A stretch of DNA of 64,000 nt from Allobosea robiniae (GTDB lineage Bacteria; Pseudomonadota; Alphaproteobacteria; Rhizobiales; Beijerinckiaceae): positions 124,001 through 188,000 of the forward strand of contig NZ_FNBZ01000006.1 of assembly GCF_900102525.1 (NCBI RefSeq), read 5' to 3'. A model generated the notes under the pieces. It saw only the letters and a list, made by a program, of their open reading frames with translations, had not been told where the DNA came from and searched no databases. The position numbers and the translations under genes were made by a program. How positions within the stretch are numbered: position 1 is the first letter of the stretch; the number at the start of each line of letters is the position of its first letter. Of the stretch, positions 40,910-49,747 are shown one piece after another.

Positions 40910-41695
40910 ATGTCCGCTTCGTATCGCCTGTCATCATCTGCTCTGGGCCTCGTGCTCAGCGCGGCCATCGGCTTCGCGCCCGTCGCGGCCTTCGCCCAGG
41001 CTCCGGCGCAGCGCCCGGCTCCGTCCCGTCCGGCTGCCCCGGCCCAGCAGCCTGCCGCTCCGGCCCAGCCCGGCGCCGCCGCGGCCACCGGCCCGACCGT
41101 CGTCCAGGTCAAGCCCGAGCCCTCGCAGACGAGCTGGACCAAGGTCTGCGGCAAGGACCAGGGCGCCAACAAGGAAATCTGCTACACCACGCGCGACTTC
41201 GTCTCGGATCAGGGGCAGCCGGTGCTGGCCGTCGCGATCTATGACGTCAAGGGCGACGCCAACAAGATCGTGCGCTTCCTGATGCCGCTCGGCCTGCTGC
41301 TGCAGCCCGGCATCCGATTCGGCGTCGACAGCGCCCAGCCGACCGGCGGCCGCTACGCCATCTGCTTCCCGAACGGCTGCTTCGCCGAGGCGCAGGTCAA
41401 GGACGACTTCATCAACGCGATGAAGAAGGGCACCAACCTGAACGTCAGCGTCCAGAACCAGGGCGCTCGCGAGCTGACCTTCACCATCCCGCTCGCCGAT
41501 TTCGCCAAGGGCTTCGATGGCGCGGCGATCGACCCCAAGGTGCTCGAGGAGCAGCAGAAGCAGTTGCAGGACGAACTCGGCAAGCGCCAGGAAGAGCTGC
41601 GCCAGCGCCTCGGCGCCGGCGGCGCTGCCGCTCCGGGTGCCGCCCCGGCCCCCGGCGCCGCGCCCGCCGTGCCCGCGACCCCGCCGAAGCCCTGA
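40910..41695 (+). CDS. Invasion-associated locus B (IalB) family protein
   Basis: A 261-aa secreted protein. ATG 40910 follows AAGG and gives a signal peptide (SSSALGLVLSAAIGFAPVAA, cleavage at AFA). A Pro/Ala-rich linker of about 40 residues precedes the IalB core, recognisable by WTKVCGKDQGANKEICYTTR, PLGLLLQPGIRFGVD and YAICFPNGCFAEAQV (two Cys pairs) with FTIPLADFAKGFDG. A helical Glu/Gln-rich tail and Ala/Pro-rich end follow. IalB of Bartonella affects erythrocyte entry, but the family is widespread in free-living alphaproteobacteria and its basic function is unclear. Followed by a strong terminator. Confidence 0.9.
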   Translation: MSASYRLSSSALGLVLSAAIGFAPVAAFAQAPAQRPAPSRPAAPAQQPAAPAQPGAAAATGPTVVQVKPEPSQTSWTKVCGKDQGANKEICYTTRDFVSDQGQPVLAVAIYDVKGDANKIVRFLMPLGLLLQPGIRFGVDSAQPTGGRYAICFPNGCFAEAQVKDDFINAMKKGTNLNVSVQNQGARELTFTIPLADFAKGFDGAAIDPKVLEEQQKQLQDELGKRQEELRQRLGAGGAAAPGAAPAPGAAPAVPATPPKP

Positions 41696-41720
41696 GCCAC
41701 GGCGTACCGCCTGAAACAGA

Positions 41721-41752
41721 AAAGGCCGGTCCCTCGCGGGGCCGGCCTTTTT
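41721..41752 (+). terminator. Rho-independent terminator after the ialB-like gene
   Basis: Stem GGCCGGTCCC / GGGGCCGGCC (10 bp, one G-T pair), loop TCGC, followed by five T, 28 bp after the stop codon. Textbook intrinsic terminator. Confidence 0.9.
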
Positions 41753-41803
41753 CTTGGGGCGCTGGAGTCTGTGGATAGTTGCGGGGTGATTTTGGTCAGC
41801 CCT

Positions 41804-41847
41804 TTGTCGTTCCGGGTTCGCACCTGCGGCGCGCCCCGGAATGACAA
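41804..41847. repeat. Intergenic palindrome, family B, copy 2
   Basis: Arms TTGTCGTTCCGGG and CCCGGAATGACAA, one mismatch, around TTCGCACCTGCGGCGCGC. Same arms and centre as 2152-2196. It lies between the convergent ialB-like and hspQ genes, 26 bp past the hspQ stop, and could terminate hspQ. Confidence 0.65.
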
Positions 41848-41873
41848 CCGTAGGTTACGAAAGGCAGCCGGCC

Positions 41874-42203
41874 TCAGTTCAAATCGGCACGGTCCAGCTT
41901 GTAGCGGCCCTTGCGATCACGCCGGAAGAACTCCCGGGCGCGGGGATGGCGCACGGGTTCGCCGGAATCGTCGTCGACGAGATTCTGCTCGGAGACATAG
42001 GCGACGTATTCCGCCTCCTGGTTCTCGGCGAAGAGATGGTAGAAGGGCTGGTCCTTCGACGGGCGCATGGCCTCCGGGATCGCCATCCACCACTCCTCGG
42101 TATTCGAGAAGACCGGGTCGACGTCGAAGATCACGCCGCGGAACGGGTAGATGCGGTGCTTGACCACCTGCCCGATCCTGAATTTGGCCGAACGCGCTTC
42201 CAT
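41874..42203 (-). CDS. hspQ: Heat shock protein HspQ (YccV-like)
   Basis: A 109-aa protein of the HspQ family, known in E. coli as a Lon specificity-enhancing factor and as a hemimethylated-DNA-binding protein. ATG 42203 is chosen, giving the canonical FRIGQVVKHRIYPFRGVIFD; the frame open to 42344 runs through the repeat element and is not used. Further family segments: FSNTEEWWMAIPEAMRPSKD and QPFYHLFAENQEAEYVAYVS with EQNLVDDDSG. The start lies only 39 bp from a MITE-like element, which may have displaced or supplied its promoter. Confidence 0.92.
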   Translation of the reverse strand: MEARSAKFRIGQVVKHRIYPFRGVIFDVDPVFSNTEEWWMAIPEAMRPSKDQPFYHLFAENQEAEYVAYVSEQNLVDDDSGEPVRHPRAREFFRRDRKGRYKLDRADLN

Positions 42204-42242
42204 GACTGATCCATCGTGAGCCGGCCGATGCGCCGCCGGCTG

Positions 42243-42504
42243 GAGGTTGTTAGGGGTTATGGGACAGGTTTGACGCGAGCGATTTTTCGCGAATGCCAGG
42301 AGTTCGAGGACGCAAGCCTTCCGGCTTGCTACGAAGAACGACACAGCAGTCGCGCAAAAGCGCCGCGCCCTGTGGGTGAGGTGAAAACGACGGAGCTGCA
42401 GCGTCGCACCGCTTGCCGATACCAGCGGTATCGGCTGCGCGATGCTCCTCCCATCTCCGGCGTTTTGACCTCATCAAACCTGTCCCATAACCCCTAACAA
42501 CCTC
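42243..42504. mobile_element. MITE-like element with 31-bp perfect terminal inverted repeats
   Basis: The outer 31 bp are perfect inverted repeats: GAGGTTGTTAGGGGTTATGG and so on at 42243-42273, and the complement at 42474-42504. The 200-bp interior holds two internal hairpins (GCAAGCC / GGCTTGC and GCCGATACC / GGTATCGGC) and no transposase. The outermost 8 bp on each side plus TA would form GAGGTTGT-TA-ACAACCTC if the inner part were removed, so insertion at a TA inside a palindrome is an alternative reading of the ends. No longer target duplication is evident. The parent transposon family is not identified. Confidence 0.7.
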
Positions 42505-42577
42505 TAGGTCTTGCCGCCTTGCGCAAGCAATGCGTCGTAAATGCGTCGAAATCAATCGATCGGGACCGTTTGTCCCA

Positions 42578-43627
42578 TCACATTCCGTAGCGCTCAGCCA
42601 GATCGGGATCGCGCGCAGCGACCTGCCGGGCAAGGTCGACGATCACCTTCGCCTGTTTCCAGGTGGCGTCGTCCTGCATCTTGCCGTCGATCATCACGGC
42701 GCCTGAGCCGTCCGGCATCGCCTCCAGGATGCGCCTGGCGAAGGCGACTTCCGTGGGGTCCGGGCTGAAGACGCGCTTGGCGATGGCGATCTGCGAGGGA
42801 TGCAGCGTCCAGGCGCCGGCGCAGCCGAGCAGGAAGGCGTTGCGGAACTGCGCCTCGCAGGCCGCCTCGTCACTGAAATCGCCGAACGGGCCGTAAAACG
42901 GCTTGATCCCGGCCGCGGCGCAGGCATCGACCATCTTGGCCAGCGTATAGTGCCAGAGGTCCTGCTGTGCGACGGCCCGCGATCCGCCATCGGGGGAGGG
43001 GTCGGCGATCACCTTGTATTCGGGGTGCCCGCCGCCGACGCGTGTCGTCTTCATCGCGCGCGAGGCGGCGAGGTCGGCGGGGCCGAGGCTCATGCCGTGC
43101 ATACGCGGCGAGGCGGTCGCGATCGCCTCGACATTCTTCACGCCCTCCGCCGTCTCCAGGATGGCGTGGATCAGGATCGGCTTGCGCAATTGGTGCCGCG
43201 CCTCGAACTGCGCCAGCAGCTGGTCGACATAGTGGATGTCCCAGGGGCCCTCGACTTTCGGCACCATCACGACGTCGAGCTTGCCGCCGATCTCGGCCAT
43301 GATCGCGCTGATGTCGTCGAGAAACCACGGCGAATTCAATGCATTGACGCGGGTCCACAAGCCGGTCTTGCCGAAATCGACCGCCTTGCCCATGGCGATG
43401 AAGCCGTCGCGCGCCGCCTGCTTGGCCTCGACGGGAATCGCATCCTCAAGATTGCCGAGCACGATATCGACCTGTCCGGCGAGTTCGCCGACCTTGGCGC
43501 GGACCTTCTCCAGATGCGGCGGCACGAAATGGATCATCCGCTCGAGCCGCTGCGGCAATTCGCGGAAGGGTTCCGGCGCGCCGATCGCGAGCGGGCGGAA
43601 GAACTGGCGCGGCGTCCTGGTCGTCAT
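42578..43627 (-). CDS. HpcH/HpaI aldolase / citrate-lyase family CoA ester lyase
   Basis: A 349-aa TIM-barrel lyase. ATG 43627 is chosen because GGAG lies six bases upstream and [16 protein letters not shown] starts well; the frame continues to 43684 without support. The phosphoenolpyruvate-like active-site segments are present: [57 protein letters not shown] (metal-binding Glu) and [13 protein letters not shown] (metal-binding Asp). The relatives cleave malyl-CoA, methylmalyl-CoA or citryl-CoA; the substrate is not known. About 300 bp of non-coding DNA separates it from the divergent acyltransferase. Confidence 0.85.
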   Translation of the reverse strand: MTTRTPRQFFRPLAIGAPEPFRELPQRLERMIHFVPPHLEKVRAKVGELAGQVDIVLGNLEDAIPVEAKQAARDGFIAMGKAVDFGKTGLWTRVNALNSPWFLDDISAIMAEIGGKLDVVMVPKVEGPWDIHYVDQLLAQFEARHQLRKPILIHAILETAEGVKNVEAIATASPRMHGMSLGPADLAASRAMKTTRVGGGHPEYKVIADPSPDGGSRAVAQQDLWHYTLAKMVDACAAAGIKPFYGPFGDFSDEAACEAQFRNAFLLGCAGAWTLHPSQIAIAKRVFSPDPTEVAFARRILEAMPDGSGAVMIDGKMQDDATWKQAKVIVDLARQVAARDPDLAERYGM

Positions 43628-43931
43628 CGGCGGCTCCGTTTTGCGTTGCAGCATTGTGAACCAGATCGCGACGGCCCCGTCCATGATGCTTTTGGGAGCG
43701 AGCGGATAATGTGCCTAGGCTATTATTCCTTTGCACTAAGGTAAGTATAATTTCCTAGGCATTTTATCTTGCCTTGATGAAGCCGAGCGTGGCGGGCGTT
43801 CCGGTGCCATTGCGGACGGGTAACCATCGCCGGGCTTTGTCCCGGTCGAACGGCGGTTATCCGCTATAGTGCCCGGTGTCCGACGCTGGAGGGTCCGGCG
43901 CCGCCCTTGCAGCGAGCGACATGCGAGTTTC
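43628..43931. promoter_or_regulatory. AT-rich divergent intergenic region with paired CCTAGG palindromes
   Basis: The 304-bp gap contains a stretch (about 43710-43775) clearly richer in A/T than the surroundings. Two CCTAGG-centred palindromes, GCCTAGGC (43713-43720) and TCCTAGGCA (43753-43761), have centres 40 bp apart, close to four helical turns; the outer bases make a TGCCTAGG ... CCTAGGCA inverted repeat. This could be an operator pair for the lyase or acyltransferase promoters. No gene is seen. Confidence 0.4.
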
Positions 43932-45050
43932 ATGACCAAGCCGGAAACCGCCGCCTCCAGCCTGCGGCTCGAAACCCTCGACGCGCTGCGCCTGCTGGCG
44001 GCCCTGGCCGTGTTGCTGTTCCATTTCGGCTTTCGGGGTCTGTCGCTCGGCGTGACCGATATCGCACTGCCGGCCTATGAGCCCGTCCTGAAATACGGCT
44101 ATCTCGGCGTGCAGTTGTTCTTCGTGATCAGCGGCTTCGTGATCGCCTATTCCGCGGAAGGGCGCACGCCGCTTCAGTTCGGCATCGCCCGTTTCGCGCG
44201 GATCTATCCGACCTTCGTCCTGTGCATGACCATCACCTTCCTGGTCGTGGTGGCCTTCGGTGCTCCGCGCCTGCACGCGACGACCGGTCAATGGGCCGCA
44301 AACCTCCTGATCAAGTCGGAACTGCTCGGGAAGCCGGCGCTCGACGGCTCCTATTGGTCGATCTTCTACGAGGTGGTCTTCTACGCTTGGGTTTTCGCCT
44401 TCATGGCGGCAGGGCGGTTCAAGCGCGCGAACTACCCTGCGATCGTCGTCGGCTGGCTGCTGATCTCGGTCATCGACCGGGCGACGGTCTCCAGCGGCGT
44501 GATGCGCTACCTGCTCCTCACCGATCAGAGCGCCTTCTTCTGCGCCGGCCTCATCCTCTATGCCGCCTTCCGGGATGGCTATGATCGCAAGATACTGGGT
44601 TTGCTGGCCCTGTGCACGGCGGTCGCGATCTTCCAGTCGCTGCAACTCGCGCAGTGGAACCGGGAGAATTACCGGGTCGCCTACAGCGATCTCGTGGTGG
44701 CGGCGTCCTGTATCGTGATCTTCGCGACCGTTGCCGCTTCCATCCGGTTCCCGCGCCTGCCGCTGCCCTCGCGCATGATGCTGGCGATCGGCGGCCTGAC
44801 CTATCCGCTCTACCTGCTCCACCAGCATATCGGCTACGTCGTCTTCAATCTGGCCGGCGCCATGCTCCAGCCCCTGCCTCTGGTGATCCTCGTCACGCTG
44901 GGGCTGATCGCCTTCTCCTGGCTGATCTGGCGCTTCTTCGAGCGTGCCGCGCAGAGCTGGACGAAATCTGCGTTGACCGGGCTGGTGAACGGGGCTCTCG
45001 CCTTGCTGTCAGGGAATGGCGCGAAGCGGAAGGAAGGGATTGCCAACTGA
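43932..45050 (+). CDS. Acyltransferase family 3 membrane protein
   Basis: A 372-aa polytopic protein (about ten helices) of the acyltransferase-3/OafB-like family that O-acylates surface sugars, peptidoglycan or lipids. ATG 43932 gives ETLDALRLLAALAVLLFHFG, containing the conserved His of the family (LLFHFGFRG), followed by GYLGVQLFFVISGFVIAYSA with the conserved FFVISGF motif and ARFARIYPTFVLCM. Soluble SGNH domain absent, so it uses the single-domain form. Substrate unknown. The AEC transporter follows 118 bp later. Confidence 0.9.
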   Translation: MTKPETAASSLRLETLDALRLLAALAVLLFHFGFRGLSLGVTDIALPAYEPVLKYGYLGVQLFFVISGFVIAYSAEGRTPLQFGIARFARIYPTFVLCMTITFLVVVAFGAPRLHATTGQWAANLLIKSELLGKPALDGSYWSIFYEVVFYAWVFAFMAAGRFKRANYPAIVVGWLLISVIDRATVSSGVMRYLLLTDQSAFFCAGLILYAAFRDGYDRKILGLLALCTAVAIFQSLQLAQWNRENYRVAYSDLVVAASCIVIFATVAASIRFPRLPLPSRMMLAIGGLTYPLYLLHQHIGYVVFNLAGAMLQPLPLVILVTLGLIAFSWLIWRFFERAAQSWTKSALTGLVNGALALLSGNGAKRKEGIAN

Positions 45051-45168
45051 TCACGGTCGGGATTTAGGCTCTGGTCGATCGGTTGGATTGTTTCGTGCAG
45101 GAAATCTGGTCGTTCGTGGATCACCCGGCCTCATGGGCCACCCTGACGCCAGGATCGCTCGCTTCCCG

Positions 45169-46140
45169 ATGGCCGACCTTCTCAGCATCTTCAATCTGGT
45201 CGCACCGTTCTTCGGGCTGATCCTGCTCGGCTTCGCCATCGGCCGCTACAAGCAGTTGCCGGAGGAGGGGCTGGCCTGGCTGCAGTTCTTCCTGATCTAT
45301 GTCGCGCTGCCGCCGCTGTTCTACCGCCTGATCGCCGACAAGCCGCTGAGCGAGCTCGCCAACTGGAAGTTCATCGCCGGCACGACCTTCGCCACCTTCT
45401 GCGCCTTCAGCCTGTCGCTGGCGATCGGGTTGAAGGCCGCCAAAGGCGACCTGCCGCAGGCGGTGATGCAGGGCGTCGCCGGGGCCTATTCCAATATCGG
45501 CTATATGGGCCCACCCTTGATCCTGGCGGCGCTGGGGCCAGAGGCGAGCGCGCCGGTCGTGCTGATCTTCGTCTTCGACAGCGTGCTGCTATTCTCGCTC
45601 GTTCCCTTGCTCATGGCGGTCGCGGGCGTCGAGAAGAAGAGCCTGCTCGCGACCGCCGGCGAGGTGGTCTGGCGGGTGCTGACCCACCCGTTCAATGTCG
45701 CGACGCTGGCCGGCGTGCTGGCGAGCTATCTCAAGTTCGAATTGCCGGTGGCGCTCGACCGGATGGTGCTATGGCTGTCGCAGGCTGCTGCCCCCTGCGC
45801 GCTCTTCCTGCTCGGCGTCACCGTGGCGCTGCGTCCGATGAAGACGATGCCGGCCGGCGTCCCTGCGCTGGTCTTCATCAAGCTCCTGCTGCATCCGCTT
45901 CTGGTCTGGGTGCTGCTCTCGGCGCTCGGCGGTATCCCGACCAACTGGATCTATGCCGCGATCATCATGGCGGCGCTGCCGCCGGCCCTGAACATCTTCG
46001 TCATCTCGACGCAGTACAAGGTCGGGATCGAGCGCGCCTCGGCCTGCATCCTCGTCGGCACCATCGTGTCGATGGTCACGCTGTCGGGCTTCCTGTGGCT
46101 GGTGAAGACGGGCAGGATAGCGGCTGACTTGTTTCACTGA
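45169..46140 (+). CDS. AEC (auxin efflux carrier) family transporter
   Basis: A 323-aa membrane protein with about ten hydrophobic helices. ATG 45169 is chosen, giving DLLSIFNLVAPFFGLILLGF; a longer frame is not hydrophobic and not family-like. AEC features include the duplicated five-helix layout, YSNIGYMGPPLILAALGPEA in the first crossing region and LPPALNIFVISTQYKVGIER in the second. Bacterial members export or import organic acids such as malate and malonate; the substrate here is unknown. A palindrome follows its stop. Confidence 0.87.
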   Translation: MADLLSIFNLVAPFFGLILLGFAIGRYKQLPEEGLAWLQFFLIYVALPPLFYRLIADKPLSELANWKFIAGTTFATFCAFSLSLAIGLKAAKGDLPQAVMQGVAGAYSNIGYMGPPLILAALGPEASAPVVLIFVFDSVLLFSLVPLLMAVAGVEKKSLLATAGEVVWRVLTHPFNVATLAGVLASYLKFELPVALDRMVLWLSQAAAPCALFLLGVTVALRPMKTMPAGVPALVFIKLLLHPLLVWVLLSALGGIPTNWIYAAIIMAALPPALNIFVISTQYKVGIERASACILVGTIVSMVTLSGFLWLVKTGRIAADLFH

Positions 46141-46141
46141 A

Positions 46142-46185
46142 GCATTTTCAAGCGAAGTGGCCGCCGGTTCGCGTGAAGAAAATGC
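46142..46185. repeat. Palindrome with GCATTTTC arms after the AEC gene
   Basis: Outer arms GCATTTTC / GAAAATGC and inner GCGAA / TTCGC, with AAGTGG near the centre. It resembles short mosaic palindromes common in Hyphomicrobiales intergenic DNA. It fills most of the 71-bp gap before the CoA-transferase gene. Confidence 0.6.
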
Positions 46186-46211
46186 GATGAAGCAAAGAAT
46201 CAGGGACACCG

Positions 46212-47333
46212 ATGCTGCCGCTGGACGACCTGCTGGTCCTCGATTTCTCGACGCTCCTGCCCGGGCCGCTGGCGAGCCTCTTCCTCTCCGAGGCCGGCGC
46301 GCGCGTCATCAAGATCGAGCGGCCGGGCGGCGAGGACATGCGCGGCTTCCCACCGCGCTTCGGCGAGACGGCGGCGCCTTTCGCGGTGCTCAACCGCGGC
46401 AAGGATTCGGTCGAACTCGACCTCAAGGCGCCCGATGCGGTGGCGCGCCTCACCCCCCTGATCGCGAAGGCCGATATCCTGATCGAGCAGTTCCGTCCGG
46501 GCGTGATGGAACGGCTCGGCTTCGGCCATGAGGCGCTGAAAGCGATCAACCCGCGTCTGATCTATTGCTCGATCAGCGGCTATGGCCAGCGCGGCCAGCG
46601 CGCCCAGGAAGCCGGGCACGACATCAACTACCAGGCGCTCGGCGGCCTGCTCGGCCAGTCCTTGAAGCGCGGCGAGCCGCCGCCCCTGCCGCCGCCGCTC
46701 GTCGCCGACATCGCCGGCGGCACCATGCCGGCCGTGCTCAACATCCTGCTGGCCTTGCGCCAGCGCGACCGCACCGGGCAGGGCTGCCATCTCGACATCG
46801 CCATGGCCGATGCGATGCCGACCTTCGCCTGGTACGGGCTGGCGCAGGGGCAGGTGACCGGCTCCTTCCCCGATGGCGGCGAGGGGCTCCTGACCGGCGC
46901 GAGCCCACGCTACGGCCTCTATGCCACCGCCGATGGCTGGTTCCTCGCGGTTGGCGCGATCGAGCCCAAGTTCTGGCAGGGCTTCTGCGAGGGCATCGGG
47001 CTCGACGAGAAGTTGCGCGACGACCGCCGCGACCCCGAGGCTACGCGGGCGGGCATTACCGCGATTATCGCCAGCGAGAGCGCCGCCTATTGGCGCGCGC
47101 TGATCGAGCCGCTCGATTGCTGCTGTACGGTGGTCCGGACGCTGGAGGAGGCGGTCTCCGATCCGCAGATGTCGGCGCGCGGCCTGCTCGATGCGCAGGT
47201 CGAGGAGCCCGGCGGCCGCCGCCTCGTCTCGACGCCGTTGCCGCTGGCGCCGGTCTTCCGCGAGCAGGCGGCCGGATTGCGAAAGGTCGCGGCGAGCGGG
47301 GCCGACACGCGTAGGATTTTGGGGGAAGGCTGA
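46212..47333 (+). CDS. CaiB/BaiF-family CoA-transferase
   Basis: A 373-aa class III CoA-transferase. Opening LDDLLVLDFSTLLPGPLASL, then VIKIERPGGEDMRGFPP, LDLKAPDAVARL and DILIEQFRPGVMERLGFG are the family hallmarks. The catalytic Asp is in CHLDIAMADAMPTF (usually at about residue 170-200), where it forms the acyl-enzyme. Members act on formyl-CoA, carnitine, 2-methylacyl-CoA and other esters; the alpha-methylacyl-CoA racemase-like subgroup is possible here. Substrate not determinable. Confidence 0.9.
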   Translation: MLPLDDLLVLDFSTLLPGPLASLFLSEAGARVIKIERPGGEDMRGFPPRFGETAAPFAVLNRGKDSVELDLKAPDAVARLTPLIAKADILIEQFRPGVMERLGFGHEALKAINPRLIYCSISGYGQRGQRAQEAGHDINYQALGGLLGQSLKRGEPPPLPPPLVADIAGGTMPAVLNILLALRQRDRTGQGCHLDIAMADAMPTFAWYGLAQGQVTGSFPDGGEGLLTGASPRYGLYATADGWFLAVGAIEPKFWQGFCEGIGLDEKLRDDRRDPEATRAGITAIIASESAAYWRALIEPLDCCCTVVRTLEEAVSDPQMSARGLLDAQVEEPGGRRLVSTPLPLAPVFREQAAGLRKVAASGADTRRILGEG

Positions 47334-47348
47334 TCTGACCCAGCCGTC

Positions 47349-47439
47349 ATTCTCGGACGGAGCGAAGCGCAGACCCGAGAATCTCTTGCAGAATGGAGCG
47401 CCTCTTTCAGCCTGAGATGCTCGGTGCAAGCCCGAGCAT
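47349..47439. repeat. Composite palindromic repeat, family C
   Basis: Between the convergent CoA-transferase and hydroxylase genes: an ATTCTCGG / CCGAGAAT hairpin (47349-47382) followed by ATGCTCGG / CCGAGCAT around TGCAAGC (47417-47439). The second part matches 49748-49770. Probably a dispersed element that also terminates both transcripts. Confidence 0.6.
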
Positions 47440-47450
47440 GACGGAGTTTC

Positions 47451-48626
47451 CTATCGCGCCGCTCCGCCAGCCAGCCCCTGACGCATCACGAGGCGCCGCA
47501 GCGGACCGATCCGTGACAGTGCCAGCAGGCCAGCACCGCGCATCAGGTCGGCCGGCATCAGATCGGTCAGCAGCGTGCGGTTGAGCACATCGACCGCGCC
47601 GGTCCGCAAACGGACATCCGTTCGCCGGGCCCCGTCATAATCGGCGATGACGCTTTCCGCTCCGGCATCCGTGACGCCGGCGAGCGCTTCGCTCAACGCT
47701 GCAACATCCCGCAGGCCGAGATTGAGCCCTTGCGCTCCGATCGGCGGGAAGACATGTGCAGCCTCGCCGATCAGCGCCATGCGGCCGGCACCGAAGCGCT
47801 CGACCGAGAGCCCGCCCATCGGCACCTTGCCGCGCGGCCCCGAGACGGTCATCGCCCCGAGCAGCGACTGCACCTGTCGCTCGACACGCAGGGCGAAGGC
47901 CGGATCGTCGAGAGCGGTGAGGGCCGCAGCCTCTTCCGGATCGACCAGCCAGACCAGCGAGGAGCGCCGGCCGGGCAGGGGCACGATCGTGCAAGGCCCT
48001 TTGCGCGTATGGAACTCGGTCGAGGTTTCCTGATGGTCGCGGCGGTGCTCGAAGATCGCGGTCAGGGCGATCTGCGGATAGCGCCAGTCGCGGCTTTCGA
48101 TGCCGGCCGCCGCACGCACCTGCGAATTGCGGCCATCCGCGCCGACGATGAGCCGGGCCTTCAACGGTGCGAAGCCCTCGCCGGAGAGGCGCACGCCGTC
48201 TGCCTCCGACTCGATGGTCCGGACGAAGCCGGGGATCATCCGCAGGCCGGACAGCGCACCGGCTTTCTCGGCGAGAAGCCCGGTCAGGTCGGCATTCTCG
48301 ATATTCCAGCCGAAGGCCTCCAGCCCGATCTCGGACGCCCGGAACTCGACCGGTGGCTGGCGGAACAGGCTGCCGCTGTCGTCGACGAGGCGCATCACTT
48401 CAAGCGGCGCCGCCTTCTCCAGCAAGGCCTCCTGCACGCCGAGCTCGGCCAGCATCCGCCATGAGCCGTCGAGCAGGGCGACCGTGCGCCCGTCGCGCGG
48501 TGTCGCGACCGGGCCGAGCAGGGCGACGCTGCGCCCTTCGCGACTGAGAGCCAGCGCGGCCGCAAGACCGACGGCGCCGGCGCCCACGATCGCGATATCG
48601 ACCTGATCGGCAGTCTGTTTGCTCAT
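47451..48626 (-). CDS. UbiH/COQ6-type FAD-dependent hydroxylase
   Basis: A 391-aa flavoprotein monooxygenase of the ubiquinone-biosynthesis family. Motifs: FAD-binding VDIAIVGAGAVGLAAALALS at the N-terminus, the LIVGADGRNSQVRAAAGIES DG-motif, and the second FAD motif ALIGEAAHVFPPIGAQGLNL with GLRDVAAL. Ring hydroxylation at position 5, 6 or 1 of the ubiquinone precursor (UbiI/UbiH/UbiF/UbiL) is likely; which one cannot be told without alignment. ATG 48626 begins MSKQTADQVDIAIV. Confidence 0.9.
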   Translation of the reverse strand: MSKQTADQVDIAIVGAGAVGLAAALALSREGRSVALLGPVATPRDGRTVALLDGSWRMLAELGVQEALLEKAAPLEVMRLVDDSGSLFRQPPVEFRASEIGLEAFGWNIENADLTGLLAEKAGALSGLRMIPGFVRTIESEADGVRLSGEGFAPLKARLIVGADGRNSQVRAAAGIESRDWRYPQIALTAIFEHRRDHQETSTEFHTRKGPCTIVPLPGRRSSLVWLVDPEEAAALTALDDPAFALRVERQVQSLLGAMTVSGPRGKVPMGGLSVERFGAGRMALIGEAAHVFPPIGAQGLNLGLRDVAALSEALAGVTDAGAESVIADYDGARRTDVRLRTGAVDVLNRTLLTDLMPADLMRGAGLLALSRIGPLRRLVMRQGLAGGAAR

Positions 48627-48761
48627 CGCCCATGGCTAGCCGATGCGCGGCATCTTGGCCACGGGCCGCAAAGTCGCAAGGTGCGTTCTGCGTTGGGCAC
48701 GGATGCCTTTCCGGCCCGATGAACTATGGTCGGGGCATCCATCCCGTAGGAGATGCCTTTC

Positions 48762-49736
48762 ATGGTCAAAGCCATTCGTGCCCACAAGACCGGCGGCCCC
48801 GAGGTCCTGCAGTTCGAGGACGTCACCCTGCCGCAGCCGGGTCCCGGCGAAATCCTGATCCGCAACCGGGCGATCGGCCTGAATTTCATCGACACCTATT
48901 TCCGCTCGGGCCTCTATCCGGCGCCGCAACTGCCTTTCACGCTCGGCAACGAGAGCGCGGGCGATGTGCTCGCCGTCGGCCCGAACGTCACCGAGTTCAA
49001 GCCCGGCGACCGCGTCGCGGTCGTCTCGGCGCTCGGCGCCTATGCCGAGGAGCGCATCGTGCCGGCGGCCTCCGTCGTGGCGCTGCCGGAGGGCATCTCC
49101 TACGAGGCCGCCGCCAGCATGCTGCTGAAGGGGCTGACGGCCGAATACCTGCTGCACCGGACCTACAAGGTGAAGCCGGGCGACACGATCCTGGTCCATG
49201 CCGCGGCCGGCGCTACCGGCCTCATCCTCTGCCAATGGGGCAAGGCGCTGGGCGCCACCGTGATCGGCACTGTCGGCTCGAAGGAGAAGGCGGAGCTCGC
49301 CAAGGCGCATGGCGCCGACCATGTCATCAACTACCGCGAGGAGGATTTCGCGGCGCGGGTGAAGGAGATCACCGGCGGGGCGCTCTGCGACGTGGTCTAT
49401 GACGGTGTCGGCAAGGACACCTTCATGAAGTCGCTCGACACTCTGAAGCCCTTCGGCCTGCTGGCGAGCTTCGGCAACGCCTCGGGCTCGGTCGAAGCGT
49501 TCAATCTCGGCATCCTCGCCGCCAAGGGCTCGCTCTATGTCACGCGCCCGACGCTCAACACCCACACGGCCAAGCGCGAGACCATGATCGCGATGGCGAA
49601 GAACCTGTTCGGGGCGGTGACGAGCGGCAAGGTCAAGGTGCCGGTCAACGCGACCTTCCCGCTGAAGGATGCAGCCGACGCCCACCGCCTGCTGGAATCG
49701 CGCGGTACCACGGGCTCGACGGTGCTGATTCCCTGA
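48762..49736 (+). CDS. Zinc-independent quinone oxidoreductase (medium-chain dehydrogenase family)
   Basis: NADPH:quinone oxidoreductase, 324 aa. ATG 48762 with AGGAG eight bases upstream is preferred to ATG 48753. The sequence follows the QOR/zeta-crystallin type: VKAIRAHKTGGPEVLQFEDV at the start, GLNFIDTYFRSGLYPAPQLP, LPEGISYEAAASMLLKGLTA, and the NADPH-binding VHAAAGATGLILCQWGKALG. The cysteine ligands of zinc alcohol dehydrogenases are missing, as expected for this subgroup. 135 bp lies between it and the divergent UbiH-type gene. Confidence 0.93.
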   Translation: MVKAIRAHKTGGPEVLQFEDVTLPQPGPGEILIRNRAIGLNFIDTYFRSGLYPAPQLPFTLGNESAGDVLAVGPNVTEFKPGDRVAVVSALGAYAEERIVPAASVVALPEGISYEAAASMLLKGLTAEYLLHRTYKVKPGDTILVHAAAGATGLILCQWGKALGATVIGTVGSKEKAELAKAHGADHVINYREEDFAARVKEITGGALCDVVYDGVGKDTFMKSLDTLKPFGLLASFGNASGSVEAFNLGILAAKGSLYVTRPTLNTHTAKRETMIAMAKNLFGAVTSGKVKVPVNATFPLKDAADAHRLLESRGTTGSTVLIP

Positions 49737-49747
49737 TCCGGGACGTC

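Noticed and set aside
41874..42344. 156-aa version of HspQ starting inside the repeat element
   Set aside because: The added 47 residues come from the element; the family N-terminus starts at ATG 42203.
42216..42633. Two open frames through the MITE-like element (both strands)
   Set aside because: They exist because of the inverted repeat (both read EVVRGYGTGL at the ends), start outside any ribosome binding site and have no family match.
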